Assembly: GCA_035455185.1 (NCBI GenBank)
Contig: DATIFQ010000271.1
Coordinates: 1 to 43,532, forward strand
From: JAEHDI01 sp035455185
Lineage (GTDB): Bacteria > Acidobacteriota > Terriglobia > Bryobacterales > Bryobacteraceae
Length of the DNA stretch: 43,532 bases
Reading direction: 5' to 3'
Shown here: in pieces, positions 24,630 to 33,098 of the stretch
How the letters are laid out: the number at the start of each line of letters is the position of its first letter
Position numbering within the stretch: position 1 is the stretch's first letter
The notes under the pieces: model-generated
Database searches by the model: none
The model's input: only the letters and a program-made list of their open reading frames with translations
What the model was told of the DNA's origin: nothing
Made by a program: the position numbers and the translations under genes

Positions 24630-25808
24630 ATGGTTCAGGTGAGCATTCCACTGGATCCTTCGCGAACGGGGCGCGAGGCGGAAACGCTCGAGGGGCACCT
24701 GCGGAAACTGATCGTGGGTCAGGAAGAAGCGGTCCAGGAAATCGTTAACGTTTATCAGACGCACTTGGCGGGGATGACGAGTCCGGATCGCCCGATCGGT
24801 AACTTCCTGTTTCTGGGACCGACGGGATCGGGCAAGACGAGGATCGTCGAAGCGACCGCGGAGTGTCTGGTGGGAACGCCGCGTTCGGTTATTAAGATCG
24901 ACTGCGCGGAATTTCAGCATAGCCACGAGATCGCCAAGCTGATTGGCTCGCCTCCGGGTTACCTTGGGCACCGGGAAACTCATCCCCTGCTGAGCCAGGA
25001 GATGATCAACCAGTGGCACACGGACAAGGTGAAGCTTAGCTTCGTGTTGTTCGATGAGATCGAGAAGGCCAGCGACGCCCTTTGGAACCTGCTGCTCGGC
25101 ATCCTCGACAAAGCGACGCTGACATTGGGAGATAACCGCCGTGTCGACTTTTCGCGGGCGATGATCTTCATGACCAGCAACCTCGGTGCGAACCAGATGA
25201 GTTCCATACTGAAACCGAATCTGGGATTCGCGGCTTCCGAAACGGCACGGGAGCACGCCTCCGGCCATCTGGATGACAAGACCGCCGACAAGATCATGCA
25301 CGCCGGTATGGAAGCCGCGCGGCGAAAGTTCACCCCGGAGTTCATGAACCGGCTGGACAAAGTCGTGGTCTTTAAGCCGCTCGGAGAAACGGAACTTCGG
25401 CGCATTCTCGACATCGAGCTTAGCCGATTGCAGCAGCGTATTTTTGACTCAGTTGGTCCAAATTACTTCGTCTTTCGCGCCTCCGACGGCGCCAAGGAGC
25501 ATCTGCTGCGGGAAGGGACGGACGTGAAATATGGCGCGCGCCACCTGCGGCGGGCCATCGAACGGCTGGTCGTGCAGCCTATGTCCAACCTGATCGCTAC
25601 GGAGCAGATCCGCGCCGGCGACCTGATCGCGATCGACCACGCCGGGCCGGAAAACCGTTTGGTCTTCAACCGCGAGGCGGAGGGTATTGCGATCTCAGCG
25701 ATGGCCGAGATGACTGGCGCCAAGGTTGCTGTGCCTGCAATCGTCGCTAGTGAGGTACCCGCGGAGCTGGTCAAAACCGTCGGCGCGCGCTCCTCACGCC
25801 GCGCCTGA
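24630..25808 (+). CDS. Stand-alone D2-type Clp/AAA+ ATPase
   Basis: A 392-residue AAA+ protein that aligns with the second ATPase domain of ClpA/ClpB but lacks the N-domain, D1 and the middle coiled-coil. Visible are LIVGQEEAVQEIV, Walker A GPTGSGKT, pore-loop GSPPGYLGH, Walker B VLFDEIEKA, sensor-1 TSNLGANQ, the Arg-finger region EFMNRLDKVVVF and sensor-2 YGARHLRRAIERL. An extra 60-residue tail follows. GGAGG precedes the ATG by 12 bases. It may act as an unfoldase or remodeller with an unknown partner; no ClpP-binding loop (IGF/L) was recognised, so a protease partnership is not supported. Confidence 0.85.
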   Translation: MVQVSIPLDPSRTGREAETLEGHLRKLIVGQEEAVQEIVNVYQTHLAGMTSPDRPIGNFLFLGPTGSGKTRIVEATAECLVGTPRSVIKIDCAEFQHSHEIAKLIGSPPGYLGHRETHPLLSQEMINQWHTDKVKLSFVLFDEIEKASDALWNLLLGILDKATLTLGDNRRVDFSRAMIFMTSNLGANQMSSILKPNLGFAASETAREHASGHLDDKTADKIMHAGMEAARRKFTPEFMNRLDKVVVFKPLGETELRRILDIELSRLQQRIFDSVGPNYFVFRASDGAKEHLLREGTDVKYGARHLRRAIERLVVQPMSNLIATEQIRAGDLIAIDHAGPENRLVFNREAEGIAISAMAEMTGAKVAVPAIVASEVPAELVKTVGARSSRRA

Positions 25809-25816
25809 CTCCGCGC

Positions 25817-27601
25817 TTACGCCGCGCACTCCCCTCGCCCCAGGCTGAGCGAGAAGTCGGCGTCGTCGCCCCAATCCTTGTACATGTCCGGCAACAGCTC
25901 GGGCGGCTTAGCCAGATCAGCCGTCATTTCGCGGAAGAACTCCACTTTGAAACGCAGAACGTAATCGCGGAACGATTCGCGGTCTTGCCGGTTGGCGGCG
26001 TAGTGGTCCAACACCCTCCGTACCGCCGCCGGCGCCAACCTTGCGGCAATGCTCTGCACGCCGAGACCGAACCGAACCATCCCGTCCCGGTCGTATCCTC
26101 CGCCAAGCAGCATCTGGTAGTAGGGAACTTCCCTGCCTTCGATCTTCCTCGAATTCCCGTAGAATCCGAAGTCGGCGATCCAGTGCTGTCCGCAAGAGTT
26201 TGGGCAACCGCTCACCTTGATCGAGAGCCGGCGAATTGCCGGATCATCGTACTCCCGCACCGCCTGGTGAAGCGCGTGACCGAGGTTCATCGACTTCGTC
26301 AGCCCGAGGTTGCACGAGTACGCGCCCGGGCACGTGGTGACGTCGTCGATCTCGCCAGCTCCGGAGGCTCCGAGCCCGGCGCTCGTTAGTGCGGCGTGAG
26401 TGCGGCGCAGGTTGGCTCGCCGAACGAAGGCGAGAACCATATTCTGGTCGATGGTGATCCGGATCAAACCGTCGCCGGCGTCGCGGGCGACGGAGGCGAC
26501 TGCGCGCAACTGGCCGCTGGTGAGATTGCCCTGGTCGGCGCGGACGGTGACCGCGAAGTAGCCGTCCTGCTTCTGTTCGGCGACGTTGGTTTCGAGCCAG
26601 CGCCGGTAGGCCGCATCGTCCGCATCATGGTCGCCGATCACCGGAAGCCTGGCGCCCGAGGCTGGCTCCGGCGGTGACGGCTCGAAGCCGCCGAAGCCCT
26701 CGGGAATGACAGCGGGCGTGGGGATGCCGCCGTTCGCCAGAATGTCCGCGTACTCCTTCTCCACCATCTCCTTCACCCAGTCGAAGCCCCGCTCCCGAAC
26801 CACGAACTTCAACCGCGCAATGTTCTTATTTTTGCGGTTGCCGTGCGTGTTGAACACACGAATCACCGCCTCGCACTTGTTGACAATCCGCTCCTCGGGA
26901 ACGAATTCGTCGAGCAATTGCGCCTCTCGGGGCAACGGACCCAGTCCCCCGCCGACCACCATGCGGAATCCGCGCTTCTCCACTCCATTCTCATGGCGCA
27001 CCACCGCGCGGAGACCGAGGTCGTGAATCGCCCCGGCCATGCAGTCCGAGGCGCAGCCGGAGAGAGCGATCTTGAACTTTCTCGGAAGGCTGTCGGTCAA
27101 CTCCCGGTGCAGGAAGGCGTAGGCGATGCGCCGGGCGTGCGGACGGACGTCGAACACCTCGTCGCGGGCAATGCCGGCCATCGGGCAGCAGGTGACGTTG
27201 CGCACCGTGTTGTAGCATGCCTCGCGCGTCGTGAGGCGGACATCGGCCAGCATATGCAGCAACGGCGGGACGTCGCGTAGCGGCACGAAGTGGAACTGCA
27301 CGTTCTGCCGCGTCGTGAGGTGCGCCTTTCTGCCCGCAAATTTGTCCGCCACCCGAGCGAGCTGCTCCATCTGCACAGCGGTGAGCGCTCCACCCGGAAT
27401 CTTTGTCCTAACCATTTGTACGCCGGGTTGTCGCTGCCCGTAAATGCCGCGCCGCAACCGGAAGGCACGGAACTGGTCGTCGGTGAGGTTTCCGGCAAGG
27501 AACGCCTCAGCCTGCTCCCGAAAAAGCTCGATGTCTCGGCGAACCGTTTCGTCGTACTGCGCCTCTATGGCGCCCGCGGTCGGTTCCAGGACAGTCGTCA
27601 T
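25817..27601 (-). CDS. Siroheme/[4Fe-4S] nitrite/sulfite reductase
   Basis: Six-electron reductase of the ferredoxin-type nitrite/sulfite family, 594 residues, with two ferredoxin-like plus siroheme-binding halves. The first half has IYGQRQPGVQMVRTKIPGG, TTRQNVQFH and LPRKFKIALSGCASDC. The second half carries the cluster/siroheme ligands in TTCPGAYSCNLGL and VSGCPNSCGQHW. Sulfite versus nitrite cannot be decided from motifs alone. It needs siroheme, whose precursor is made by the CobA/HemD fusion upstream in the window. Regulation: a full sigma-70 promoter with two palindromes precedes it. The start is ATG at 27601. Confidence 0.92.
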   Translation of the reverse strand: MTTVLEPTAGAIEAQYDETVRRDIELFREQAEAFLAGNLTDDQFRAFRLRRGIYGQRQPGVQMVRTKIPGGALTAVQMEQLARVADKFAGRKAHLTTRQNVQFHFVPLRDVPPLLHMLADVRLTTREACYNTVRNVTCCPMAGIARDEVFDVRPHARRIAYAFLHRELTDSLPRKFKIALSGCASDCMAGAIHDLGLRAVVRHENGVEKRGFRMVVGGGLGPLPREAQLLDEFVPEERIVNKCEAVIRVFNTHGNRKNKNIARLKFVVRERGFDWVKEMVEKEYADILANGGIPTPAVIPEGFGGFEPSPPEPASGARLPVIGDHDADDAAYRRWLETNVAEQKQDGYFAVTVRADQGNLTSGQLRAVASVARDAGDGLIRITIDQNMVLAFVRRANLRRTHAALTSAGLGASGAGEIDDVTTCPGAYSCNLGLTKSMNLGHALHQAVREYDDPAIRRLSIKVSGCPNSCGQHWIADFGFYGNSRKIEGREVPYYQMLLGGGYDRDGMVRFGLGVQSIAARLAPAAVRRVLDHYAANRQDRESFRDYVLRFKVEFFREMTADLAKPPELLPDMYKDWGDDADFSLSLGRGECAA

Positions 27602-27613
27602 GGTATATACCCC

Positions 27614-27629
27614 ATTCTCTATAGAGAAT
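27614..27629. promoter_or_regulatory. Operator-like palindrome over the -10
   Basis: ATTCTCTATAGAGAAT is a perfect 16-base palindrome. It begins 12 bases before the start codon of the sulfite/nitrite reductase gene and overlaps its -10 hexamer (TATTCT), the position expected for a repressor site. Rrf2-type or similar dimeric regulators bind sites of this size; no specific protein can be named. Confidence 0.55.
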
Positions 27630-27653
27630 AGCAGATTTTAATTTCCTTGACAA
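27625..27653 (-). promoter_or_regulatory. Sigma-70 promoter of the sulfite/nitrite reductase gene
   Basis: On the minus strand TTGTCA (27653-27648) and TATTCT (27630-27625) are separated by exactly 17 bases. It is flanked and overlapped by two perfect palindromes, so this is probably a repressible promoter. Confidence 0.7.
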
Positions 27654-27657
27654 GGAA
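27643..27657. promoter_or_regulatory. Second palindrome over the -35
   Basis: TTCCTTGACAAGGAA is a perfect 7+1+7 palindrome covering the -35 hexamer of the reductase promoter. It has a different sequence from the palindrome over the -10, so two regulators, or one with relaxed specificity, may act here. Confidence 0.5.
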
Positions 27658-27708
27658 GCTTGCAAAGAAGCCACCGATTGTGATAAAGCAGACGTGCAGG
27701 AGAACCCG

Positions 27709-28560
27709 ATGTTTTTCACTGAAAAGAGAAACTGCTCTATATTCTTTCTCGCGATATTCGTGATCCTGTTGGCGACCTCGTGTTCCACGGGTCCGCCCGC
27801 TCCCAAAATGGGCACCCCTCCGTTCTATTGGGGTGCGGCCGGGGAAACATTCGCCAAGGCGGATTATCTAAAGACTGCCGATCATCTCGAACAATTGGTG
27901 AAAACGGACAACGAATACACACAACGCGCTCTTCCGTGGCGGTTGGTGCTCACGGCGGGCATGGCTAAGTCCCAGGCGGAACTGGCCGACATCTTCGAAG
28001 CCGGCTCACGGGCGAACCGAGGCAACCCGACTCCGTTCCGCAGGCAGATGACCGAACTCCGGACCATGGCTGGTCGCCGAGCGCTGCAGTTCGCCGAGAC
28101 TTTCCTGAAGTTCAGCGGACACGATCACACGCAGGACATTCCCCTGGACTTCGTCTTCCCCACGGGCAACGCCAACAAGCCGCTTGAGCTCGAAAAGATC
28201 GGCAACGGGGTGCCGCCTTCCGAAACGCAAGTGGAGTCGGTTCGGCGGCGTTCGATTGAGCGGGGTGTCCTGCTGGCGACCTGCGCGGCAGTCGGAGCAC
28301 CGGAGGATGTGGCCAAAGCTCAGAGCATCTTCAAGGCGGGCAATGTCAAGGTTCCCCATGATGTCTTCGCGCTCGCCATGGTGAAATACTTGCAGGACCA
28401 GGCTCAGTTGTTCAGCCGCACGAAGCTTGACCAGCCGGAGCGGCTCGAACTGTTCTGCAACCAAGCTCTGGCCGCTTTGAAAACTGTCAAACCTTCCAAA
28501 GAAACCAAGGACCTGACGGCGAAGATCGAGAAGACGCTCAAGAGCGCGAAACCGAAGTAG
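27709..28560 (+). CDS. Lipoprotein of unknown function, tetratricopeptide-like helices
   Basis: A 283-residue exported protein. The ATG at 27709 has AGGAG 7 bases upstream. The signal sequence ends in a lipobox (LLATSC), so Cys is probably lipidated. The mature part is mainly helical: GAAGETFAKADYLKTADHLEQLV looks like a TPR-type helix pair, and the C-terminus is Lys-rich (KETKDLTAKIEKTLKSAKPK). I do not recognise a family. It is divergent from the sulfite/nitrite reductase. Confidence 0.7.
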   Translation: MFFTEKRNCSIFFLAIFVILLATSCSTGPPAPKMGTPPFYWGAAGETFAKADYLKTADHLEQLVKTDNEYTQRALPWRLVLTAGMAKSQAELADIFEAGSRANRGNPTPFRRQMTELRTMAGRRALQFAETFLKFSGHDHTQDIPLDFVFPTGNANKPLELEKIGNGVPPSETQVESVRRRSIERGVLLATCAAVGAPEDVAKAQSIFKAGNVKVPHDVFALAMVKYLQDQAQLFSRTKLDQPERLELFCNQALAALKTVKPSKETKDLTAKIEKTLKSAKPK

Positions 28561-28592
28561 GCCACCGGAATACGGGGGAGGAGCGCGCCCCA

Positions 28593-30029
28593 TCAGTTGA
28601 CGAACGGCGGGTGGCCGGGAAGCTGCTGCACGCGAAACGGACGTACAAGTTGGGAGCAATCCGGCAGTGGCTTCCCGGAGTAGTAATTCAGCCCGTAGCG
28701 CAAGCTCCGGTGGATCGGTTCCACGCAGGTGAGATAGGCGCGCGTGGACACATGGCGCCAGAGAGGACGCGCCGTCGCAAGCCGGTCAATCGCCGGATAC
28801 GCCTTCACTTTGATGAACACCACACCGAGCACGGTGGCGAATATCAGCAATCCGACCGCTGCCTGGCGCCGGCCCGCCTCTTCCCACCACCAGATCACCG
28901 CCGCCATCAGGCAGTAGGTGATCGCAAACCACCAATGCCATCCCTCGATTCGGGCGCGGGAAAGGCCCGTAGCGAGCGCGCCCGGCAGCGTTCCTGTAAT
29001 CACCGGCACGAGCGCCAGCGTGGCGCAGGCGGCGGCCAGAACCCACCGTGCGTCCCTTGCCTCGTCGACCGCAATTCCGATCAGCGCCGCCACGGCTGGA
29101 AACAGGGGCAACACATAACCCGGCAGCTTGCCCGCCGAGACGGAAAAGAACAGGAACCCGAACGCTACCCAGATCAGTAGAAACCGCCGGCGCCGGTCGC
29201 TGAACAACCCCCGGCGCAACAGGAGGACGAACGCAGGCGTCCACGGCACGAAGCCGGCCAGCAGCACCGGAACGTAGAACCAGAACGGACGTGCGTGGAG
29301 CTGGTGCCCGCTTGAAAACCGGGCGAAGTGGTGACGGAGAAAGAGTTCTTCGACGAACGGAAAGCCGGTCTTCCAGGCGAGCACCGCAAACCATGGAACC
29401 GCAATCACCAAAAACACCAGAACCGGCGCCGGATCGAGAAACCGCCGCAGACGGCCGCGCCATGCCCACAGCAAGGGCAGCGCCAGAACCAACGGCACGA
29501 GTCCTTTGGCCAGCACTGCCGCCGCCAGCAGACCGGCGGCGACAGCAAGCATTCGGCGGGAGCCGCGCTCCAGAGCGCGGTAGCCAAGCAACATGGCGGC
29601 GGAAAATGTGACGGCCAGCGGCACGTCGGTGACGGCGAGCTGGCTGTAGGCAAGCCAGCCGGCGGAACTGCCGAGAATGACAGTCGCGAACAGTGCTGGG
29701 CGCGGCCCGAACTCGGTCCGTAGAAACCGGTAGTAGAAAATCAGAAAGCCGAGACTCAGCAGCACCACCGGCAGCCTGGCCGCCAGTTCACCCCGCAGCC
29801 CGGCGCGGTGCGCTCCGCCGATCATCCAGTAAAGCAGCGGAGGTTTCTCGAACCAGAGTTCTCCCCACAGGCGCGGAGTGACCCAATCTCCGGAAAGCGC
29901 CATGTCGCGGCCGATCGACGCATAGCGAGGCTCGTCAGGGCCGATGAGGCCAATATCCGTAAGAGCAAAAAAGAAGAGAAAATAGATAGCAGGAACCGCG
30001 AGCCACCATTTCCAAGTTCCGGAGGACAC
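28593..30029 (-). CDS. GT39-family (ArnT/PMT-like) membrane glycosyltransferase
   Basis: Polytopic dolichyl/undecaprenyl-phosphate-sugar transferase-like protein of 478 residues with many hydrophobic segments. The first periplasmic loop has GPDEPRYASIGRDMALSGDW, the typical D-E motif of GT39/ArnT enzymes, followed by WFEKPPLLYWM. Sugar and acceptor are unknown; lipid A or protein glycosylation are possible. The start is GTG at 30029 (internal starts cannot be excluded). It is divergent from the HIT-like gene with a 21-base gap to the ATG at 30051. Confidence 0.85.
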   Translation of the reverse strand: MSSGTWKWWLAVPAIYFLFFFALTDIGLIGPDEPRYASIGRDMALSGDWVTPRLWGELWFEKPPLLYWMIGGAHRAGLRGELAARLPVVLLSLGFLIFYYRFLRTEFGPRPALFATVILGSSAGWLAYSQLAVTDVPLAVTFSAAMLLGYRALERGSRRMLAVAAGLLAAAVLAKGLVPLVLALPLLWAWRGRLRRFLDPAPVLVFLVIAVPWFAVLAWKTGFPFVEELFLRHHFARFSSGHQLHARPFWFYVPVLLAGFVPWTPAFVLLLRRGLFSDRRRRFLLIWVAFGFLFFSVSAGKLPGYVLPLFPAVAALIGIAVDEARDARWVLAAACATLALVPVITGTLPGALATGLSRARIEGWHWWFAITYCLMAAVIWWWEEAGRRQAAVGLLIFATVLGVVFIKVKAYPAIDRLATARPLWRHVSTRAYLTCVEPIHRSLRYGLNYYSGKPLPDCSQLVRPFRVQQLPGHPPFVN

Positions 30030-30037
30030 TCAACAAG

Positions 30038-30043
30038 TATAAT
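30038..30043 (+). promoter_or_regulatory. Consensus -10 element, possible leaderless start
   Basis: TATAAT lies 7 bases before the ATG at 30051, so transcription could start at or next to that ATG and give a leaderless mRNA. No ribosome-binding sequence stands in front of that ATG. Confidence 0.4.
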
Positions 30044-30050
30044 GAGCGCC

Positions 30051-30596
30051 ATGTTTCGCTTGGGTGCAATAAGTCTCTTTTTGCTTCCGATGGCCGCGCG
30101 CGCCGATGTCGCGGGTTGCGCCTGCGACCCGGCCGACTCCGCTTCGCTGGAAGCGCGCGAGTGCGGGCTTACCCGCGAAGCCCTCAAACAGCCAGAAGCG
30201 CCTGCCGTGTTTTTCCTAAAGGACATCAATCCGCGCAAGCCGAACCGGTGGCTGGCGCTTCCGCGCCAGGTCACTAAGGGCGTGTATCGCCTTCCGGAAA
30301 TGACAGCGAAGGAGCGCGCGGCACTCTGGACCGCGGCCATCGCCCGCGCGAAGGAGTTGTGGGGCGAAGGCTGGGGGCTGGCAATGAACGGCGACCTCGT
30401 GCGCACGCAGTGCCAGATGCACGTTCACCTCGGGAAGTTTGTGGAGGGAGCCGAGAGCGACAACTTCGTCGTCATCCGCAGCGTCGAAGAAATCCCGGCG
30501 CCGGACGGCGAAGGCCTGTGGGTTCACCCAACGAGGGACGGCAAGATGCACGTCCATACCGGTGAGATCCTGACTGAGACGATCCTGGTGAGGTAG
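30051..30596 (+). CDS. Exported HIT-like / CDP-diacylglycerol-pyrophosphatase-like protein
   Basis: A 181-residue secreted protein. The signal peptide MFRLGAISLFLLPMAARA is followed by a Cys-containing start (CACDPADSASLEARECGL) that recurs in acidobacterial relatives. The core shows HIT-type histidines in CQMHVHLGKF and a second MHVHTGE near the C-terminus, the arrangement expected for nucleotide-phosphate hydrolase folds. The substrate is not known. The start at 30051 is chosen because of the -10 just upstream; ATG at 30042 would place the start inside that element. The UxaA-like gene follows after 7 bases. Confidence 0.7.
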   Translation: MFRLGAISLFLLPMAARADVAGCACDPADSASLEARECGLTREALKQPEAPAVFFLKDINPRKPNRWLALPRQVTKGVYRLPEMTAKERAALWTAAIARAKELWGEGWGLAMNGDLVRTQCQMHVHLGKFVEGAESDNFVVIRSVEEIPAPDGEGLWVHPTRDGKMHVHTGEILTETILVR

Positions 30597-30603
30597 CGCG
30601 CCC

Positions 30604-32142
30604 GTGTCACTACTCGACATCTCCAAGGCGCCGACGGCCGAGAACGCCGTCATTCTGCTTCACCCCAGTGACAACGTCGCGGTGGCGCGCACGGCTTTGC
30701 AGGGCGGCCAGGAGGTAATCGCCGGAGGGCGACGGATCACCTTAAGGGAACCGGTTCCCGCCGGCCACAAAGTCGCCGTCTCGCGCATCGGCGCCGGCGC
30801 CCTCGTCCAGCGCTATGGCCAGAATATCGGACCGGCGAGCCGCACGATCGAACCGGGCGAGCACGTGCACACGCACAACCTCCTGTACGAGGAGCGGTCG
30901 ATCGACTACGAGTTCCCCAAGGCGGAGATTCCCCGCCCTGTGGCACCGGCCGGCGGGCCCGCGTTTCACGGCTACCTCCGTGAGGACGGCCGCGCCGGAA
31001 CGCGCAACTACATCGCGGTCGTGGCTGCCAGCAACTGCGCCGCGCATACGGTGGAATTGATCGCCCGGAGCTATGAGAGCGAAAAGCTCCCGTCCAATGT
31101 GGACGGCGTTGTCGCGTTCCCTCACGGCGACGGATGCGGCCACGCGATCGGCCCCGATACCATACTGCTCCAACGCACACTCAGCGGAGTGCTCGACCAT
31201 CCGAATGTTTCCGCGGCCGTCGTGCTGGGGCTGGGCTGCGAGGTGAACCAGATCGACCACTACCTCGGCGGAGAGGCTGCGCGGAGCGGCCGCCTGGCCG
31301 GTATCACGCTCCAGGAGAGTGGCGGCACGCGGGCGGCTGTCGAGGCTGCGCGCCGCGAGATCGCAAAATCCATCGAGCGGGCGGAGTCCGAGCGCCGCGT
31401 CGAGCTGCCCGCTTCGAAGATCGTCCTGGGGCTGAACTGTGGCGGATCGGACTCGTTTTCCGGAATCACTGCCAACCCCGCGCTGGGGTTCTGCTCCGAC
31501 CTGCTTGCCGGTGCGGGTGGAACTCCGGTCCTGGCCGAGACGCCCGAGATCTTCGGCGCGGAACACCTGCTGGTTCGGCGCGCGCGAAACCGCGCGGTGG
31601 CCGAGCGTGTGCTCGCGTTCATTCGAAGCTACCAGGAGTACTTGCGCCGCTTCGGCGAGAGCTTCGACGACAACCCGTCGCCCGGCAACAAAGAAGGCGG
31701 CCTCTCAAACATTCTGGAAAAATCTCTCGGAGCCGTCGCCAAGGGCGGTACGTCCAATCTGATGGATGCGATCGATTACGCCGAGCGAATCGTGCCGGGC
31801 GGCCTTGTATTCATGAACACGCCGGGCTACGACCCGGTGTCGCTGGCCGGTTTGGCCGCGGGCGGTGCAAGCGTGATCGCCTTCACCTCGGGACGAGGCA
31901 GTGCGATCGGTTTCCCGAGCATTCCGGTGATCAAGATAGCCAGCAACAGCCACACATTCCGCCGGATGCGGGACAACATGGACGTGAACGCAGGCCGGAT
32001 CACCGATGGCGACGCGGCGATTGAAGACGTGGGCCAGGAGATCTTCGATTTGCTCCTGCGCGTGGCTTCCGGCGAACGAACGGCGAGCGAACGCTGGGGG
32101 CACAAGGAGTTCGTGCCGTGGCGCATAGGGCCGGTCATGTGA
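30604..32142 (+). CDS. UxaA-family dehydratase (altronate/galactarate type)
   Basis: Fe-dependent sugar-acid dehydratase family, 512 residues, with an N-terminal SAF domain (ALQGGQEVIAGGRRITLREPV) and the C-terminal catalytic UxaA domain. Motifs include FHGYLREDGRAGTRNYIAVV, FPHGDGCGHAIG, VLGLGCEVNQID and LGLNCGGSDSFSGITANPA. The substrate is likely altronate or a related aldonic/aldaric acid, but cannot be fixed from sequence. The start is GTG at 30604. It overlaps the region before the DsbA-like gene only slightly and is probably cotranscribed with the HIT-like gene. Confidence 0.88.
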   Translation: MSLLDISKAPTAENAVILLHPSDNVAVARTALQGGQEVIAGGRRITLREPVPAGHKVAVSRIGAGALVQRYGQNIGPASRTIEPGEHVHTHNLLYEERSIDYEFPKAEIPRPVAPAGGPAFHGYLREDGRAGTRNYIAVVAASNCAAHTVELIARSYESEKLPSNVDGVVAFPHGDGCGHAIGPDTILLQRTLSGVLDHPNVSAAVVLGLGCEVNQIDHYLGGEAARSGRLAGITLQESGGTRAAVEAARREIAKSIERAESERRVELPASKIVLGLNCGGSDSFSGITANPALGFCSDLLAGAGGTPVLAETPEIFGAEHLLVRRARNRAVAERVLAFIRSYQEYLRRFGESFDDNPSPGNKEGGLSNILEKSLGAVAKGGTSNLMDAIDYAERIVPGGLVFMNTPGYDPVSLAGLAAGGASVIAFTSGRGSAIGFPSIPVIKIASNSHTFRRMRDNMDVNAGRITDGDAAIEDVGQEIFDLLLRVASGERTASERWGHKEFVPWRIGPVM

Positions 32143-32159
32143 GGAGGGAGACAGAGAAC

Positions 32160-33098
32160 GTGAGGGGTGAGATAAAGGCGTTGATGCTGGCGCTGGCCCT
32201 GGCGGCCTTGGCGGCCGCGCAAGGGACGAAGGCCGCGGCGGCAAAACCGGCCGGCACCGCGTTCGACAAGGTGAAGTTCGAGGCTTACGTGCGCCATCTT
32301 TTTGTTTGGGGTCCGCATGTCGCCGTGAACGTCGGCGATCCGAAACCGTCCGAATTGCCCGGGTTCCGGGAAGTCGTCGTCACTGGAGCGGCCGGTCCGA
32401 CCAGCTTCAACCAATCGTTCTTCGTTTCCGCCGACGGGCGGAAGGTCGTCCAGGGGCGCGTCTTCGACATCCAGGAGAACCCTTTCCGCGAGGAACTGGC
32501 GAAGTTGAGGACCGGTATGGGTCCGAGTCTCGGCACGCCGGGCGCGCCGGTGGTTCTGGTTCTGTTTACGGACTACCAGTGCCCGTTTTGCCGCCAGGAA
32601 GCACAGATGTTACGGCAGAACCTGATCAGCACGTACCCAAAGGAAGTCCGGCTCTACCTGAAGGACTTCCCGCTCGAACCGATCCATCCGTGGGCCAAAC
32701 CGGCGGCTATCGCCGGACGCTGCATCTATGGCCAGAATGAGCCCGCGTTCTGGCAATACCACGACTGGGTCTTCGACCAGCAGCAGACATTCACGCCGGA
32801 GAACCTGCGCTCGAAGGTGATGGACTGGGCGCAGGGCAAGGAGATCGATACCCTTCAGCTCGGCCGGTGCATCGAAGCAAAGGCGACGGAAGCCGACGTC
32901 GACAACTCGATCGCCGAGGGCAGATCTCTCCAGTTGAACGCGACGCCGACGCTGTTCGTTAACGGGCGGCGCCTGACCAATGCGAGCTGGGAGCAACTGA
33001 AAGCCATCATCGATTTTGAGCTGGCGTATCAAAAGACGGCGAAAAACGCCGGCGACAACGCCTGTTGCGAGGTGAAACTGCCATCGCCGCTGCAATAG
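32160..33098 (+). CDS. DsbA-like thioredoxin-fold protein
   Basis: Exported thiol oxidoreductase-like protein of 312 residues. GTG at 32160 follows GGAGGGAG, giving a signal peptide MRGEIKALMLALALAALAAA. An N-terminal unknown domain is followed by a DsbA/DsbG-type domain with LVLFTDYQCPFCRQEAQML (CPFC active site) and the cis-Pro segment NATPTLFVNG. The second half may function in disulfide isomerisation or in oxidative folding. The 3' end overlaps the M28 peptidase start by 34 bases. Confidence 0.85.
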   Translation: MRGEIKALMLALALAALAAAQGTKAAAAKPAGTAFDKVKFEAYVRHLFVWGPHVAVNVGDPKPSELPGFREVVVTGAAGPTSFNQSFFVSADGRKVVQGRVFDIQENPFREELAKLRTGMGPSLGTPGAPVVLVLFTDYQCPFCRQEAQMLRQNLISTYPKEVRLYLKDFPLEPIHPWAKPAAIAGRCIYGQNEPAFWQYHDWVFDQQQTFTPENLRSKVMDWAQGKEIDTLQLGRCIEAKATEADVDNSIAEGRSLQLNATPTLFVNGRRLTNASWEQLKAIIDFELAYQKTAKNAGDNACCEVKLPSPLQ

